DNA of 64,000 bases from Narthecium ossifragum (Eukaryota; Streptophyta; Magnoliopsida; Dioscoreales; Nartheciaceae): the NCBI GenBank assembly GCA_963920575.1, contig OY986963.1:2642896-2706895 (forward strand), read 5' to 3'. Below, in pieces: positions 24,901 through 36,933 of this stretch. Each line of letters starts with the position of its first letter. Position 1 is the stretch's first letter. Below the pieces are notes generated by a model. It was not told where the DNA came from. It did not search any database and worked only from the letters and a program-made list of their open reading frames with translations. The translations under genes and the position numbers were made by a program.

Positions 24901-27900
24901 GCTGAAAGCCAATTTCTGAAAAGTGAAAACACAAAAGGGTGAAAATGACAATTTGGTGTGTTCCTATTTCCCTCTTTTCTAGAAAATGTTTTCAAAAGAA
25001 ACAGACCAAAGCCATTTTCAGCACTGTTTTCTGTTTTCTGACTCTATTTTGTATGAATTTGACATTTCACATTTGACCTCTGGGTCACCATATGATATAA
25101 TATATATCACTTCAGCACAAAGTTTACAAAGAACTGCTGTGGATAATAGATATCTACCCCAAAGCAATTGTTTTTTTTTCCTGATTTCTGTTGATCTATT
25201 TTCTCCAATCATACATAGTTATATCTAGACTCTAGATTTTGAGACTCTTCAAGATAGACAATTTTGACATGGTTCAGAGTAAACTACATCCTGATTAATG
25301 GGATTTTAGCATCTGACAGGTTTTTATTGATTGATGTAGGTTAATGACAAAGATCTTTCAAAAGAGCTGTATAAAAAATATAGTGGTGTAAGTATTTTTG
25401 TCAAGCTGTTGCTCTTATCTATCCTCTGCGTCCTAGATATGTGGAAATGGTATATCTTGGAAAAAAAAGATATCTAAAGCAATTGGTATCTTCTATCCCT
25501 TCAGGTGCACAGGCGCAAAGTTCGTGCTTGGCAAATGATATGTGTGCTTTCCCATTTTGTTGACGAGGATATAGTAGTTGAAGTCACCTCTATGCTGCAT
25601 ATTTGCTTATGTGTAAGGAGGTGAACATGGTTGGGTTTTTATTTATCTGAATTCAAGTCTGCCTTTTATGTGGTCCATATAGATTCATCTTCCATGTAAT
25701 TTAATTTTCAAAATGCATTTGAAAGATCTCTATCCGATTGCTAGCTTTTTTTGTCCCATCCTTTTCTTTTGTAGAGAAATAATTTGCCAGCTGTTCGGCA
25801 ATATCTGGAAACATTTGCAATACAAATTTACTTGAGGTATCCAGCATTGGTAAGAGGTGTTCTCAAACTTCCACGAATCAATTTAGTAGTTTTTTTGCTC
25901 ATTTCTCTTGACATAAATGGATACTTGAGATTTTCAATTCGACTATGTTGTTATATGTGCCAATATTAACTTTGGCCTTTTACTCTGGTTTGTTGATACT
26001 CTCTCAGGCCGAAGACCAGTTGATTCCTATCTTTTATGACTCTAAAGTGCGACCACAGGTAAAAGTGTGTTGGCAAATTCACGATACGAAACAAAATGAC
26101 TGAAGGATGATGCAATTTGATGCAGGCAATGTCTTCTTATGTATTCATAGCTGCCAATGTGATCATCCATAGCGAGTTGCCTGTGCAGATGAAACATTTG
26201 AATGAGTTGCTTCCTCCAATAATTCCATTCTTAACTTCCCACCATCATAGTTTGCGTGGATTCACTCAGGTGCATCTTTTTTCTATGTTGATAGCTTATT
26301 TAATCACGTGTCAGTGTGCTCATTAGAAGCAATCATGCAGTTACTGTCTTTTCTCTTGCAGTTATTGGTCTATCATGTCCTTTGCAAATTATTGCCACTC
26401 TCAGACCATACCAGTTCAGGAGTTGCAGTTTTGGAGAAGAAGTGCTTTGAGAATCTTAAGTTATACTTGGCAGAGAATTCTGACTGTGTTAGGTTTGCAA
26501 TTCTGCACTTGGATCATTTTCTTTTTCCGGTACTTTTTTCTTATTAGGAAGTGTGCTCAAAATGTAGTGTCTGAATTAAATTCGGCTTCAAATATCGACA
26601 TAGTTATAATGGCTTGTTTGCTTACGTACAAGCATTGGTGGACACTGCTCAGTTCTTAAACCTCAGACAATTGATACAAGAGTTGCAAATTTCCAATTGG
26701 TAGATGTTTGTTTTCTAATGAAAATTTCTTATTTGGATATTTATTTGTCATCAGTAATTGGAACCTATTCGCCAGATAAACTCCATAAATTACTCTTTTT
26801 TAATTCTGTTCTTGTAAGCTGAGTCAATAAAGGTTTGTATATCTGACATTATCTTTGGCTGGACTATTTATTTTGCTTCTCTACGCATGGTCCAAACGTA
26901 TTTAGTTTTCCAAAATCTTCTCCTTTTACCCTCACAGTTTTCGAGTCTTGAATGACACTGCTTTGGGATCAATCTAACTAAAAGTTTTGAATGTGCCATT
27001 TCCTGATGCTGGAAATCAAATATGGATTTTCTTACATTTATGCCATTTTTTAGTACCAGTGAAAAAGATATAGCTAACTCCATTAAATACATGTTGGTCA
27101 AACTTGTAAAGGGTGCTGGGTGTAACGTGTGACAACAGGAAGATTTCAGGGTCATCTAAATTTATTTTTTTGGTTCATTGTGAATAACTTTGTTGTCTTA
27201 TTTATAAGGACTTAATGTTTTTTGACATGCCATTGTTATTGAAAGGTAGTTTCTTTTTATAGAGTTGTAAGGGAAAAGAAATGATTCTTTGAATTGTCAA
27301 GGGAACTTTTTATGATACACGAGCCACAAATTAGTTAGATCAAAACCATAAAAATTGACCAATGACCACATAAGAAGAGATTTACACAGTTGAATTGTTT
27401 TCCTATGCCAGTAACTCAATTAAATTAGTGAAGTGGATGAATTGGATTTGAAGTGAAGATATGCCCATCTTGTGTTATTGTTTATACTATCAGTGTCCAT
27501 TATCTACAATATGGTCTTTGTGCTGATATACGGATCAAAATGGTGTGGACCTAAAAGATCATATGATCACAGATAATCATGTTGGGTAAAGTGGTGAATC
27601 TCAGATATCCCAAATGATAACCAAGTATGTTAGAGAGCCTAGGAGAAAGCCTGACAGAATTGCAATTTGGAAAATATGTGTTACTTTAAATGGTGTAGAA
27701 AGGAGCAAATTGTTGCAGTCTAATTTTCAGTGTCTTAAGTAGTCAAAGGTATTCTCTTCCACCTGAGAGGGGAACTGTCTGACTTTAACCATGAAGGAAG
27801 CTTGCCTTTTTTAAAATATTCTTAATATTCCTGTCTACATTGCTTTCAACCTTCTCTTCGGTGCTATGAGTACATTAATTTGTTCTTCTTCAATACTGTC

Positions 27901-30900
27901 CTTTTGATGGTTGAATATATGGAGTCGTTACTATTTGGCTAGGCAGGTCCAACTGAGGGGTTCTATTATCCTTGGTTGGGAACTGTTCTCGAATAGAAAA
28001 TCATTTGTGATTCTTTTTTCTTTATCTGCTTCCATTTTTGCAGGCTGAGGCTATCAATGGAAGGTTTTCTTGATGCTTTTGATCCCATTGCTTCTGCAAC
28101 TCCTATTGGCATTTTTAATGCTCGTGTTGAGGTTTGGTTGTTGGAACTTTTTGGTCACTTGGCCTTTCTATGCTGTCTTTGCTAATAATAAAGTGTATGC
28201 CTTGTGTGGCCGTTTGATTCTATGATTGATCCTTTCTTCTCCATCTTTTCATTCTTGTATGTAATTTTCATTTGTATAGACATCGGTGCATCTCATGAGG
28301 AGCTAAATCTGTATGTTTTATCAATCTAGGGGTCTGGATTTGAATGCGTATCAGTGTCCCTCATGGAGCATGTGATCACCTTTCTGAATGTAAGGCCTGT
28401 GAATTTGTAGGCTCTTGTATCAGTGCATTTGAGATCTCATCTTCACCAATTGCAGGATGTAAGAGATGATCTCCGACATTCAATTGCAAAAGATGTCATG
28501 GCCATTAAGAATGAAAGCTTGGCAGATGAAGATGCTTACAACAACAGTGTAGAAGCAAACGACAGAGAACAGCGAATATCTCCAAGCATGCTGAATGATT
28601 TGTCTCTCGATTTTCAAAAGAAAATAACACTAAATAAACATGTGAGGCAGACGACCAATACTGATGCAATTGGCTTGTTTTCCCAACTCCTTTCAGGTAT
28701 ACACAGATGTAGAGGTTTTGATGAGAGTGCACTATTTATCTGTCTTGTTATCTTCACAAGAGACTCTTGAAACCTGCATATTCGTTTATCTATTGCAATT
28801 ATGTGATCAACCCTCTAGCTAAAGCTCCTAGGATTAGGTGTGACAGCCATTGGCCTAGCTTTAAGTGTTGGGCATATTCTGGCTGCTTTTATGATAAAAC
28901 TCTCTTTTGATGATCAAATCAAGGATTCCTGTGCTAGATGGCAGTGTGCGTGCCAGATGGCACGTATCATGCTATTAATTGACCAGCATGATACGTATAC
29001 TTGGCAGTTGGCACGGTGTGTGTGCCAAGTATGTTTCTGTTTACTTCAGGCCCCATGCTGATTCGGCACGGTAATCCTTTACAACAATCTTTTATTTGTT
29101 AGACTAATGGGAGATGACTTGTGCCTTATGAATTATAAGGCAATACTAACGTTATAGATGTTTCGTATAGATGGTACTTGGTCTGAGAATATGGTTCTTT
29201 CCCGTAGCAGGCTTAGAGGTTTTATCAGTTTGAAATCGAAGTATGGATTATTCTTTTCCTCCTTGGAGGTGTTGATAAGAAACATCATAAGATGGGGAGT
29301 TTATCCTTCACCTTCTTATGTGTTATGAAGTTTTGTTAGCAATTGTTCTTATTCTCTTTTCTACGAAAGCTCTCCAATTTTGAATATTTTTATTCCTTAA
29401 AGGCATCAAAGATCTCGAAGGTCTAGATTTAGGTGGTTCATCCCTAGTAAGAAGGATAATTAGGTCAATGAGCAGCAATGCATGCCGGAAGCTTAGCAAA
29501 AGAGATTAGTGGCTGAGCAATGATCCTCATATGTACAATGAATTTGTTAGAAGACTTTATTGAGTGGAGAACAAGTGACAAATTGGCTTATTTCATTTTG
29601 AATTAAACCTTGGAGAACTCACCATCCATGAGAGAAGCTATTAATATAGCTAGGTTTAGGTCTAGCTGTTTTAGAATTGTCTTCTATTAGACTCTTTAAT
29701 TAGATCTGCAAAGAAACTTTGTCCTAATATATAGGATTTTGGCATAAGCTGTATTTTGTCTGGCATATTTTTTAGCTTCTTAATGTTGCCTATGCCAGAA
29801 ATGGAAAAGGAAGATCAGCTTCTCAGCTCAATTGTGCAGTCAAGGAATCAAGCTATAGAAATTATTATAGAGAGTCAACAACAATTTATTCTTGTGGCAT
29901 CGTTGCTTGATCGCATACCTAATCTTGCTGGGTTAGCACGGACCTGTGAGGTCTGCCTCAGAACATCTCATGTTCATGTATTCAAGTTTGTCATATTCCT
30001 TACAGCAGAGCTGTATCGAATTTGTTCTTATGTTTCAGATATTCAAAGCAGCAGGTTTGGCAATTGCAGATGCAAGTATTGTACGAGATAAGCAGTTCCA
30101 ACTCATCAGGTGAGTCCTATTTGACTCTTATGTGCATGGATCTTTAGTTTAAAACAAGAAATTGATGAACGATGGATGGTTTCCATGTGAAATATGCACA
30201 TAGGCTCTTGTGTGTGCGTGTGAGTGTCCGCTTGCGCATGAGTGTCGACAAATAGCATTCTTTCAACATCTAGAAATTAACTGTATTTGCTTTTGTTGGG
30301 AGTGTCAAGTGGGCCTTTTCGTCGCTGATATGTCAAGATTCAAGGCCTCCTATCCAAGTCCAAACTGAGATGGGTCGTATGAATGAATAGGTTTTCGTAT
30401 AGCACATCTAGTTTTGGGGAGAAATTTAATCTTGGGCTCTGTTCTTTGACCTTCTTTTCGTTCATTGGTTACGACTTACGAACCTTCTTTCTCAGTGTGA
30501 CAGCTGAGAGGTGGGTGCCTATTATAGAGGTTCCAGTGTCCAGTATAGTAGTTTTTCTGGAGAAGAAGAGGAAAGAAGGTTTTTCCATCTTAGGTTTGGA
30601 GCAGACTGCAAACAGTACACCTCTTGACCAGTTCTCTTTTCCAAGAAAAACGGTTCGTTATGACTTCCAATTCCATCTTATATTTTTCTGGAATTAAGAG
30701 TTGGTACTCTCAGATGTCCTATATTTCTTTGCAGGTTCTGGTACTGGGACGAGAGAAAGAAGGCATTCCTGTAGATATCATACACGTGTTAGATGCATGT
30801 GTCGAAATTCCTCAGCTCGGAATAATCAGATCACTAAACGTTCATGTCAGTGGAGCCATTGCTTTGTGGGAATACACCCGGCAACAGAGATCAAAACAAT

Positions 30901-30902
30901 AG
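9927..30902 (+). CDS. TARBP1/Trm3-like tRNA guanosine-2'-O-methyltransferase (SpoU family)
   Basis: Giant protein expected to 2'-O-methylate G18 of tRNA. I rebuilt 35 exons with consistent phases (1836 residues): 9927-10097, 10181-10244, 10324-10418, 10506-10990, 11100-11310, 11404-11757, 11995-12145, 12267-12398, 12525-12606, 13525-13811, 13913-14026, 15957-16219, 18575-18820, 18930-19085, 19428-19565, 19694-19936, 20053-20180, 20744-20867, 21976-22140, 22523-22670, 22835-22935, 23676-23834, 25340-25387, 25505-25612, 25775-25849, 26008-26058, 26126-26269, 26362-26492, 28044-28131, 28330-28389, 28456-28696, 29799-29950, 30039-30109, 30496-30652, 30735-30902. The first 1650 residues are helical-repeat-like. 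The SpoU domain (about 1665-1830) has [30 protein letters not shown], the SAM-knot motif [11 protein letters not shown] and [16 protein letters not shown]. The start ATG has good context (GCCATGGCG). Introns 4 and 15 need GC donors (AG|GCAGGG, AG|GCACGT), because no GT fits the phase. The gene appears intact despite transposons in introns 11 and 12. Confidence 0.92.
14123..15255. mobile_element. foldback MITE, Mutator-like (9-bp target duplication)
   Basis: Inserted in intron 11 of the methyltransferase gene. The ends are inverted repeats of about 80-100 bases: GGCTGAAGTACACTTTTG at the left and the complement of GTGTACTTCATCC at the right. Similarity continues through CAAACTAGTACATATACTTT. 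The element is flanked by a perfect 9-bp direct repeat, TATATGTTA, at 14114-14122 and 15256-15264. Nine-base duplications are typical of Mutator-like elements. The interior has no gene. It is low-complexity: CT-rich at 14324-14430, then long GA-rich runs at 14620-15010. Confidence 0.85.
16519..18004. mobile_element. hAT-like non-autonomous element (8-bp target duplication)
   Basis: Lies in intron 12 of the methyltransferase gene. Short imperfect terminal inverted repeats are visible: CATGGATTGCCGTGCCG at the left and the complement of CGGTATGGAAATCCTTG at the right (13 of 17 positions agree). Direct 8-bp repeats CTTAGTAG flank it at 16511-16518 and 18005-18012. The left half is very AT-rich. 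The right half (17280-17960) is a CT/GC-rich stretch of CCGGCTCCGGCTC-like minisatellite. It encodes no transposase. Confidence 0.7.
28945..29025. repeat. inverted repeat in a methyltransferase intron
   Basis: ACGTATCATGCT (28962-28973) and its exact complement AGCATGATACGT (28984-28995) are separated by about 10 bases. The outer sequences GTGCCAGATGGC and GCAGTTGGCAC extend the pairing imperfectly. It may be the core of a small MITE. No target duplication was recognised. Confidence 0.5.
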
Positions 30903-31733
30903 TGATCCTATTGGGATCTTTCAAATTGTATCATCGTTGCATTTGCTTCCAAATATTTTTGTTTAACCGTTATACGCTCTTTAATTGATTGTTTCTTTCT
31001 GAGCCAAAAAGTCTAAGATATAACAAAGTGGGACTTTTGTCGTGGAGGTTCTTTATTGCATCAAACTGCAGATTTAGAGAGAAGCATGATAGGAGAGGGG
31101 GGGGGGGGCAGCTAAATATCAGCATGAGTCAGTTAATTGTCAAATTGCTTTTAGTTTAACCTCAATATTCACCCTGGATCTTATGGTGGCATATTTTAGT
31201 TGCAGCATTGATGCAGATAAAATGTGGGTTCTGTTTCTGTTTGATTCGTTCCGCCATTTTTGTATGATTCTCTTCCATTTGAAAGCATATTATAAATTGA
31301 TGAACTCTTGGAGCTTCAGTACTCGTATTGTTTGAGTGATGACATGCTATCAATTTTGGAATCTCATTGGCTTCAGATATTCATGTAGCTTCAGGTTGTG
31401 ACATCTGTTTGCATAATAGATAGGCAGTAGCATCACATCAGTGGGCTGGGCACTTTCCAAACAATGTTATGTTTTGATTGCTAGTGTGAATTTGGTTCAC
31501 ATGAGGTCAAAATCTGTTGAGGAATGACTAAAATATGCATGCATGTGTGAGTTGCATGAATTTTGTACATCAATATAAATTAGTGGATACCATGGCATGA
31601 ACATTTGCTTTTCTTCCTACTTCATACCTACCAAAATATCATTCCAAATGAGGCACTCAACCTGTCTAATCTTCGTGCCAATGAGCAATATAAAGTCATC
31701 AGTCCAGTAGAGCCTGTTACTTGAGCTCTCACC
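30903..31733. other. intergenic between methyltransferase and subtilase genes
   Basis: Holds the methyltransferase 3' UTR and the subtilase promoter region, neither sharply definable. A run of about 12 G occurs near 31099. No other gene is seen. Confidence 0.5.
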
Positions 31734-34700
31734 ATGAAAGTGGCACGCATCTCTAGCCTCCCTCTTCTGGGTCTTGTGACTCTTATTCATGTGGTGAACG
31801 CAAAGGTTTTTATGGTAGTGATGGAGGATGATCCTGTTATCTCCTACAAAACTAGTCAAAGCCATTGGATGTAAGTGTTTTCTCTTGTCTCTTCAGCCTT
31901 TCAATTTGACAAGCATTAACACCTAGCCATGTAGCATGCAGGTCTGATGATGATGCTCAGAAGTACAAGGAGAAGGTAATCAGCAGACATGATATCTTCC
32001 TAGAGTCACTTCTCCCGGCAGGGTCCTACACAAAACTCTACAGCTACACTCATTTGCTCAGTGGCTTTGCCCTGCATATAACATCTACAGAGGTTCTTCA
32101 TCATTCTCTCAATTACCATCTTAAAGCTCTTGCATAATGAGTCATGTAAAATCGCAAACACTTTCTCAGGCTGCATGCTTGATTTCATTGTTTTTTGTTC
32201 CTTATCCTACAAACAGTCATAAGGAATTGATATAGCTGCTAAAAGCATGAAGGCCTGTAGTAGTGAAGAACTCTTTGTTTAACCAATAGAATGCAACTCA
32301 TGCTAACGCAAAGTATGCTCTACAGACAGTGGGAATGCTTGAGGAAGCACAGGGAGTACGTCTCATTCATGAGGATATCAGGATGGAAAAGATGACCACT
32401 CACACTCCAGAGTATCTCGGTATCTCATCTGGTGTCTGGCCACTGTTAGGCGGCCCAGAGAGGTCTGGTGAAGGAGTTGTGATTGGTATAGTAGACACGG
32501 GCATCAACGCCAACCATCCTAGCTTCGCCAGCCAGAACACTGGCTCAGCTCCTATCCGGACAAAGTTCAAGGGAAAATGCGAGTCAGGTCATGAGTTTCC
32601 CTTAACTGCATGCAATGGGAAGATCGTTGGCGCACATTACTTTGCTCGTGCCGCGATAGCAGCAGGTGACTTCAATGCCACACGTGACTATGCTTCACCT
32701 TTCGATCCTGATGGCCATGGCAGGCAAGTCCGATTTAACCATGGTTGCAAAATGCGTCAACATTACATTTGAAGTGTCCTTGCATATGCATAAGTCTAGT
32801 TGGCGAGATTTAGGGTAAACATAAGAATTCAGCATTGGATTCATCTGTTTTTTGTTATGTTTCCACAGCCACACAGCTTCAACTGCAGCTGGAAATTATC
32901 GAGTTGCTGCGCTCTCCTATGGTTACAATTATGGACATGCTAGCGGCATGGCTCCTGGAGCTCAGTAAGTAAACTAGTCATTTGATCCACAGAGAACAGA
33001 ATATTGTGTAGTTATGACTTTTCATGTCTTGATCATCATGGTTTGTAATCCTTCCATTCTTCATTGCCTGTTATCAATAGGATCTCTGCATATAAAGCTC
33101 TTTACTCGTTTGGAGGTTATATGTCTGATGTCGTAGCTGCAGTTGACAAGGTTTGCAATTTTATGTCCGCATTCTTTTGCTGAACTTTGATTACTCTTTC
33201 AATTCAAGCGGTATTCTAATTTTTTGATCCATTAACGAGCTGAAAGGTTTTAAGTGCCATTTATTAGGTCGGCAACATAGACCAAATGAATTTTTTTCTT
33301 GGTTCTGATGGATTCACAGGCAGTGGAAGACGGCGTCGACATTCTAAACCTCTCGATAGGTCCAACCAGTGTTCCTCCTGGACCTGCTTCTTTTCTGAAC
33401 ATTCTAGAGATGGAACTGCTCTTTGCTATCAAAGCCGGCGTCTTAGTTGTTCAGGCTATCGGCAATGGAGGTCCTGATCCCAGTACGATCCTCTCTTTCA
33501 GCCCATGGATCACTAGTGTAGCTGCCTCCACCACCGACCGCCAGTATAGCAACTCAATTATCCTCGGCAATGGACATGCCTTATCGGGCAGCGCTCTCTC
33601 TCGTAAGCTTCACAAACTTCAGCAGACATATATAAGGTGCTCGAGTTCTGTTGCAAAATTAAGAAGCATTTCACGCTTTTGTCATTCATTTTCTTCAGCG
33701 CCTACGAAAGGTGAGGCTATGTTACCACTAGCTGCAGCTGAGGATGTATCCATGAGGAATACAAGTGCAATGGTTCTCCAGAATTGCCAGCATCCAGAAC
33801 CCTTCATACCATCGCTGGTCCGTGGGAAGTTGATCATATGCACATACAGTGACTTCATGTTTGCGCCAACGAACATTGATGCCATAGTGGACACAATCGG
33901 AAAGATAGGGGCTGCTGGGTTCATAGTTACGATGTCTCGTGGAGATGGCTCGAAGTCTCTGGAAGAGGAAACCACAACGTTGGGCTTATCAGCGCCTGGA
34001 ATTGTGCTAAGTACCGCACAGGCTTCACAGGTTCGATTTTTCAGTAACCACCTTCTCCGACAGTCTACTAGATTTTCCAAAGGTTTCCAATAGGATCTTG
34101 TGAGGGAGTGATCTCTTCAATTTCAGGCTCTGTGGGATTACTATGATGCACACACAACGCGGGGCATCGATGGAACTGTGGTTCGTTTTGGAGCAGTAGG
34201 CCGGATCCTTGACGGCCGCCATGCAGTATATACAGGCCAGGGGCCAGTGGTAGCCCCATACTCCTCTAGAGGTCCTGACGTGAACAATGCACTCATGCAG
34301 ACCGCTGACGTCCTAAAACCCAACATCATGGCGCCAGGCTCTTCGGTCTGGGCTGCTTGGAGTCCTAGTAGCGACTCCGTTGAAAACAGCAAAGGTGTTC
34401 TGCTAAGTTCTTTGCTAAAAATTCAGCATTTGAGATTAATTCTCGTGTCGCTCAACATTGCAGTCCTCATGTGAATATTGTCTACATAGGCCAGGATTTC
34501 GCTGTCCAATCGGGCACTAGCATGGCTACTCCTCATGTCGCTGGTGTCGCCGCATTGATCAAGCAAAGACATCCCGACTGGAGCCCCGCGGCGATTACTT
34601 CAGCCATGATGACGACTGCCGATGTAACTGACCACTCCGGCAACAACTTGCTAGCTCAAAATGCAGATGGAGCGACCACCGCTACGCCATTTGACTATGG

Positions 34701-35178
34701 TGCTGGTGCCATCAATCCAACTAGAGCTCTTGATCCAGGACTGATACTAGACATCGAGTTCAAGCGATACGTTCAGTTCCTGTGTGCTGTGCCTGGGGTT
34801 GACGATGAGTCGGTGAGGCGAGCCGTGGGCATCGGATGCCCGACGTCACGGATGGAGTGGTGCTCGGACTTGAACACGCCAAGCTTGATGGTGGCCAATC
34901 TCGTCGGATCAAGGAGGGTGGTTCGGAGGGTGACAAGCGTTGGTAAGGAGGCGGAGACCTACAAGGTCGTGGTAAGGGCGCCGGCTGGCGTGGCGGTGAA
35001 TGTCACTCCTGAAGTGTTCACCATCAGTCCGAAATCCTCGAAGGGTTTGAGGATCATGCTGGAAGCAAGGGAGACGACAAATGCATTCACGTTTGGAGAG
35101 TTGCTGCTCAATGGTGACAAGAAGCATGTTGTTAGGATTCCCATGGCCGTTGCCGTCAGCAGTGTTCTCAGGTCATGA
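31734..35178 (+). CDS. subtilisin-like serine protease, SBT2 subfamily
   Basis: Secreted subtilase, 807 residues from nine exons: 31734-31870, 31942-32092, 32326-32723, 32869-32964, 33081-33150, 33320-33602, 33699-34030, 34127-34394, 34490-35178. All phases agree. The order is signal peptide (MKVARISSLPLLGLVTLIHV...), inhibitor I9 prodomain (KVFMVVMEDDPVISYK), then the S8 catalytic domain with Asp about 153 (GIVDTGI), His about 227 (DGHGSHTAS), Asn about 333 (QAIGNGG) and Ser about 589 (SGTSMATPHVAG). A protease-associated segment lies between Asn and Ser, and a fibronectin-III-like C-terminus follows. All catalytic residues are present, so it should be active in the cell wall or apoplast. 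Many exons are unusual for plant subtilases in general but normal for SBT2. Intron 3 has a GC donor (CAG|GCAAGT) that splits the His motif. The natural substrate cannot be read from sequence. Confidence 0.93.
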
Positions 35179-36933
35179 GGATTAGTTTGGAAGCTAGATG
35201 TGATGAATAACTACGTGATAAGTTTAACTGCGTTAATGCAAGGATATTTTAAATCCAACTAAAGCCAGTAATCGATAACGCCGTTCCTCTGTGGAACGTA
35301 ATGGTCATAGCCCTGATACTAATCAAACACTGAAATTTATACATCATCTTCAAATCCAACTTTTATGGAAACTAGTCCAAAAGCAGATTAGCAGCACCGA
35401 CTCTTGTCTTTAAAGAAGCAAACTTAGCCTGGCCCAGGATCTTTCATGGGCTACATGGGCCAGATGAAGCAGAAATGCAGTTATTTCCATTAAATACTCA
35501 ATGTGCGTTTAGCGCTTCATTATCTGCTATGCCAGATATGGGAATATCCTCCTTGGAATCAATTCATCCGGTAATTCTTCCCACGTAATCAACTCTTCCA
35601 GCCTGCAACCTCGTTGGTTGCCGATCCCGATGCCTCCCTCTCTTCCTCGTCATCGTCGTCAAGCACGATGACATGGTCACCAACCGGAACCCTAGATAAA
35701 AGTGTTGGTGGCTGACAGCAGACCTCCTTTTGATGAGGAGGTGACCTTGCAAGAAATAGGAAAGATTTTTCTGTACCATTTTTTGCTGCAATATCTCCTT
35801 ATAGGATGTTTGACATGTCAGCGGTCAGACTTTCAAACAACAGCCCGGATCTATTATCAGGTCCGTATCAGCTTCCCTTTCTCATCTTCTCTAAAATATT
35901 TTAAAATATATTATTTCTCTATTTTATAGTAGTGGCACGACGGGCGATCCGGCTAGCAGGGGAGGTCATCAACCTACCAAAACATAATAATGTTAAGAAG
36001 TTTGTGAAGAAACTGAGAAGGGGCCATGCATTGTTGATCCAAGGGGATGCAACGCTGGATCCAACTTCTGGGGAAGCAACGGTTGGGTTGGTTGTAGTGG
36101 GGAAAGGAGAGGAGGTGCAGTGGGCTCATGGGGAACTGATAGAGGTGACATCGGCATTGGAAGCGGAAAAAGAAGGCAATTTTAGTTTCCATCCATTTGG
36201 CTGAGGATAAAGGAGAAAGATAAGTTATAATTGAATCAGATTGTCATGTTATTGTCGATATCCCTAATGGAAGAAGGTTGTTGCCTGACGAGATCACCCG
36301 GATCGTGAGAGAGATATGGAGCCTGCTCCATTTTGAGTTTATTTTGTTTTTATATTTTCTTAGAACTTGTAATAGGCGTGCGGATGAGGTGATCGAATGG
36401 TGTCGTGCAAACCAATCTGGCCTAAACTAGGTCCTTGATGAAGGACCGGATGGTAATGTCTGATGGGCTGTAATTTATAACTGTTGTGCCTAGCTTCGGC
36501 TGATCTCATCAAAATAAAAATAAAAAATAAAATAAAAATAACAAGTAAATTTACCTAATAATGCATGTTTTTAAGAGCGATGTGGGGGATATTCCTTATA
36601 ATTCAACCAAGTGTCACTTTTGCAATCCATTGTTTGATTTGATGGAATGATATGGTATTGCCATGATTTGAGTGATTTCTATGCAATTAAACGAGATTTG
36701 AAGGACTAATATGTTAAAAGCCCTTTAATGTATATATTGACCCAAATCTCATTTGGTAATGATAGGAGCCAAATGCGTTCAGGTAGGCATTAATAAGCCA
36801 ATTCGGGTATCCTGTCCAGCCAAAATAGCCAAATGTGCTTGACCGACTCGTCTCTACTCCTTCGCCGTCCTAATCTTATCTAGGTTTAAAAATCCCTCCT
36901 TTTTACCCCCGAGAAATCGATCGGCAGCCAGCA
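35179..36933. other. intergenic between subtilase and MED31, with LINE remnant
   Basis: No intact gene. The middle part carries the RNase H remnant described separately. The last 200 bases are the MED31 promoter and 5' UTR. Confidence 0.5.
35928..36540 (+). pseudogene. LINE-type RNase H domain remnant with frameshift
   Basis: The frame at 35932-36204 reads LLIQGDATLDPTSGEATVGL, which looks like the first strand of the RNase H-like (RVT_3) domain of plant LINEs. It ends at a stop after an apparent frameshift. The domain resumes in another frame with IIESDCHVIVDIPNGRRLL (about 36230-36290) and ends near NRRADEVIEW, where the family has N..AD.LA. An A-rich tail, (AAAAT)n at about 36508-36545, follows as expected for a LINE 3' end. 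The upstream reverse transcriptase is not present. Confidence 0.6.
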
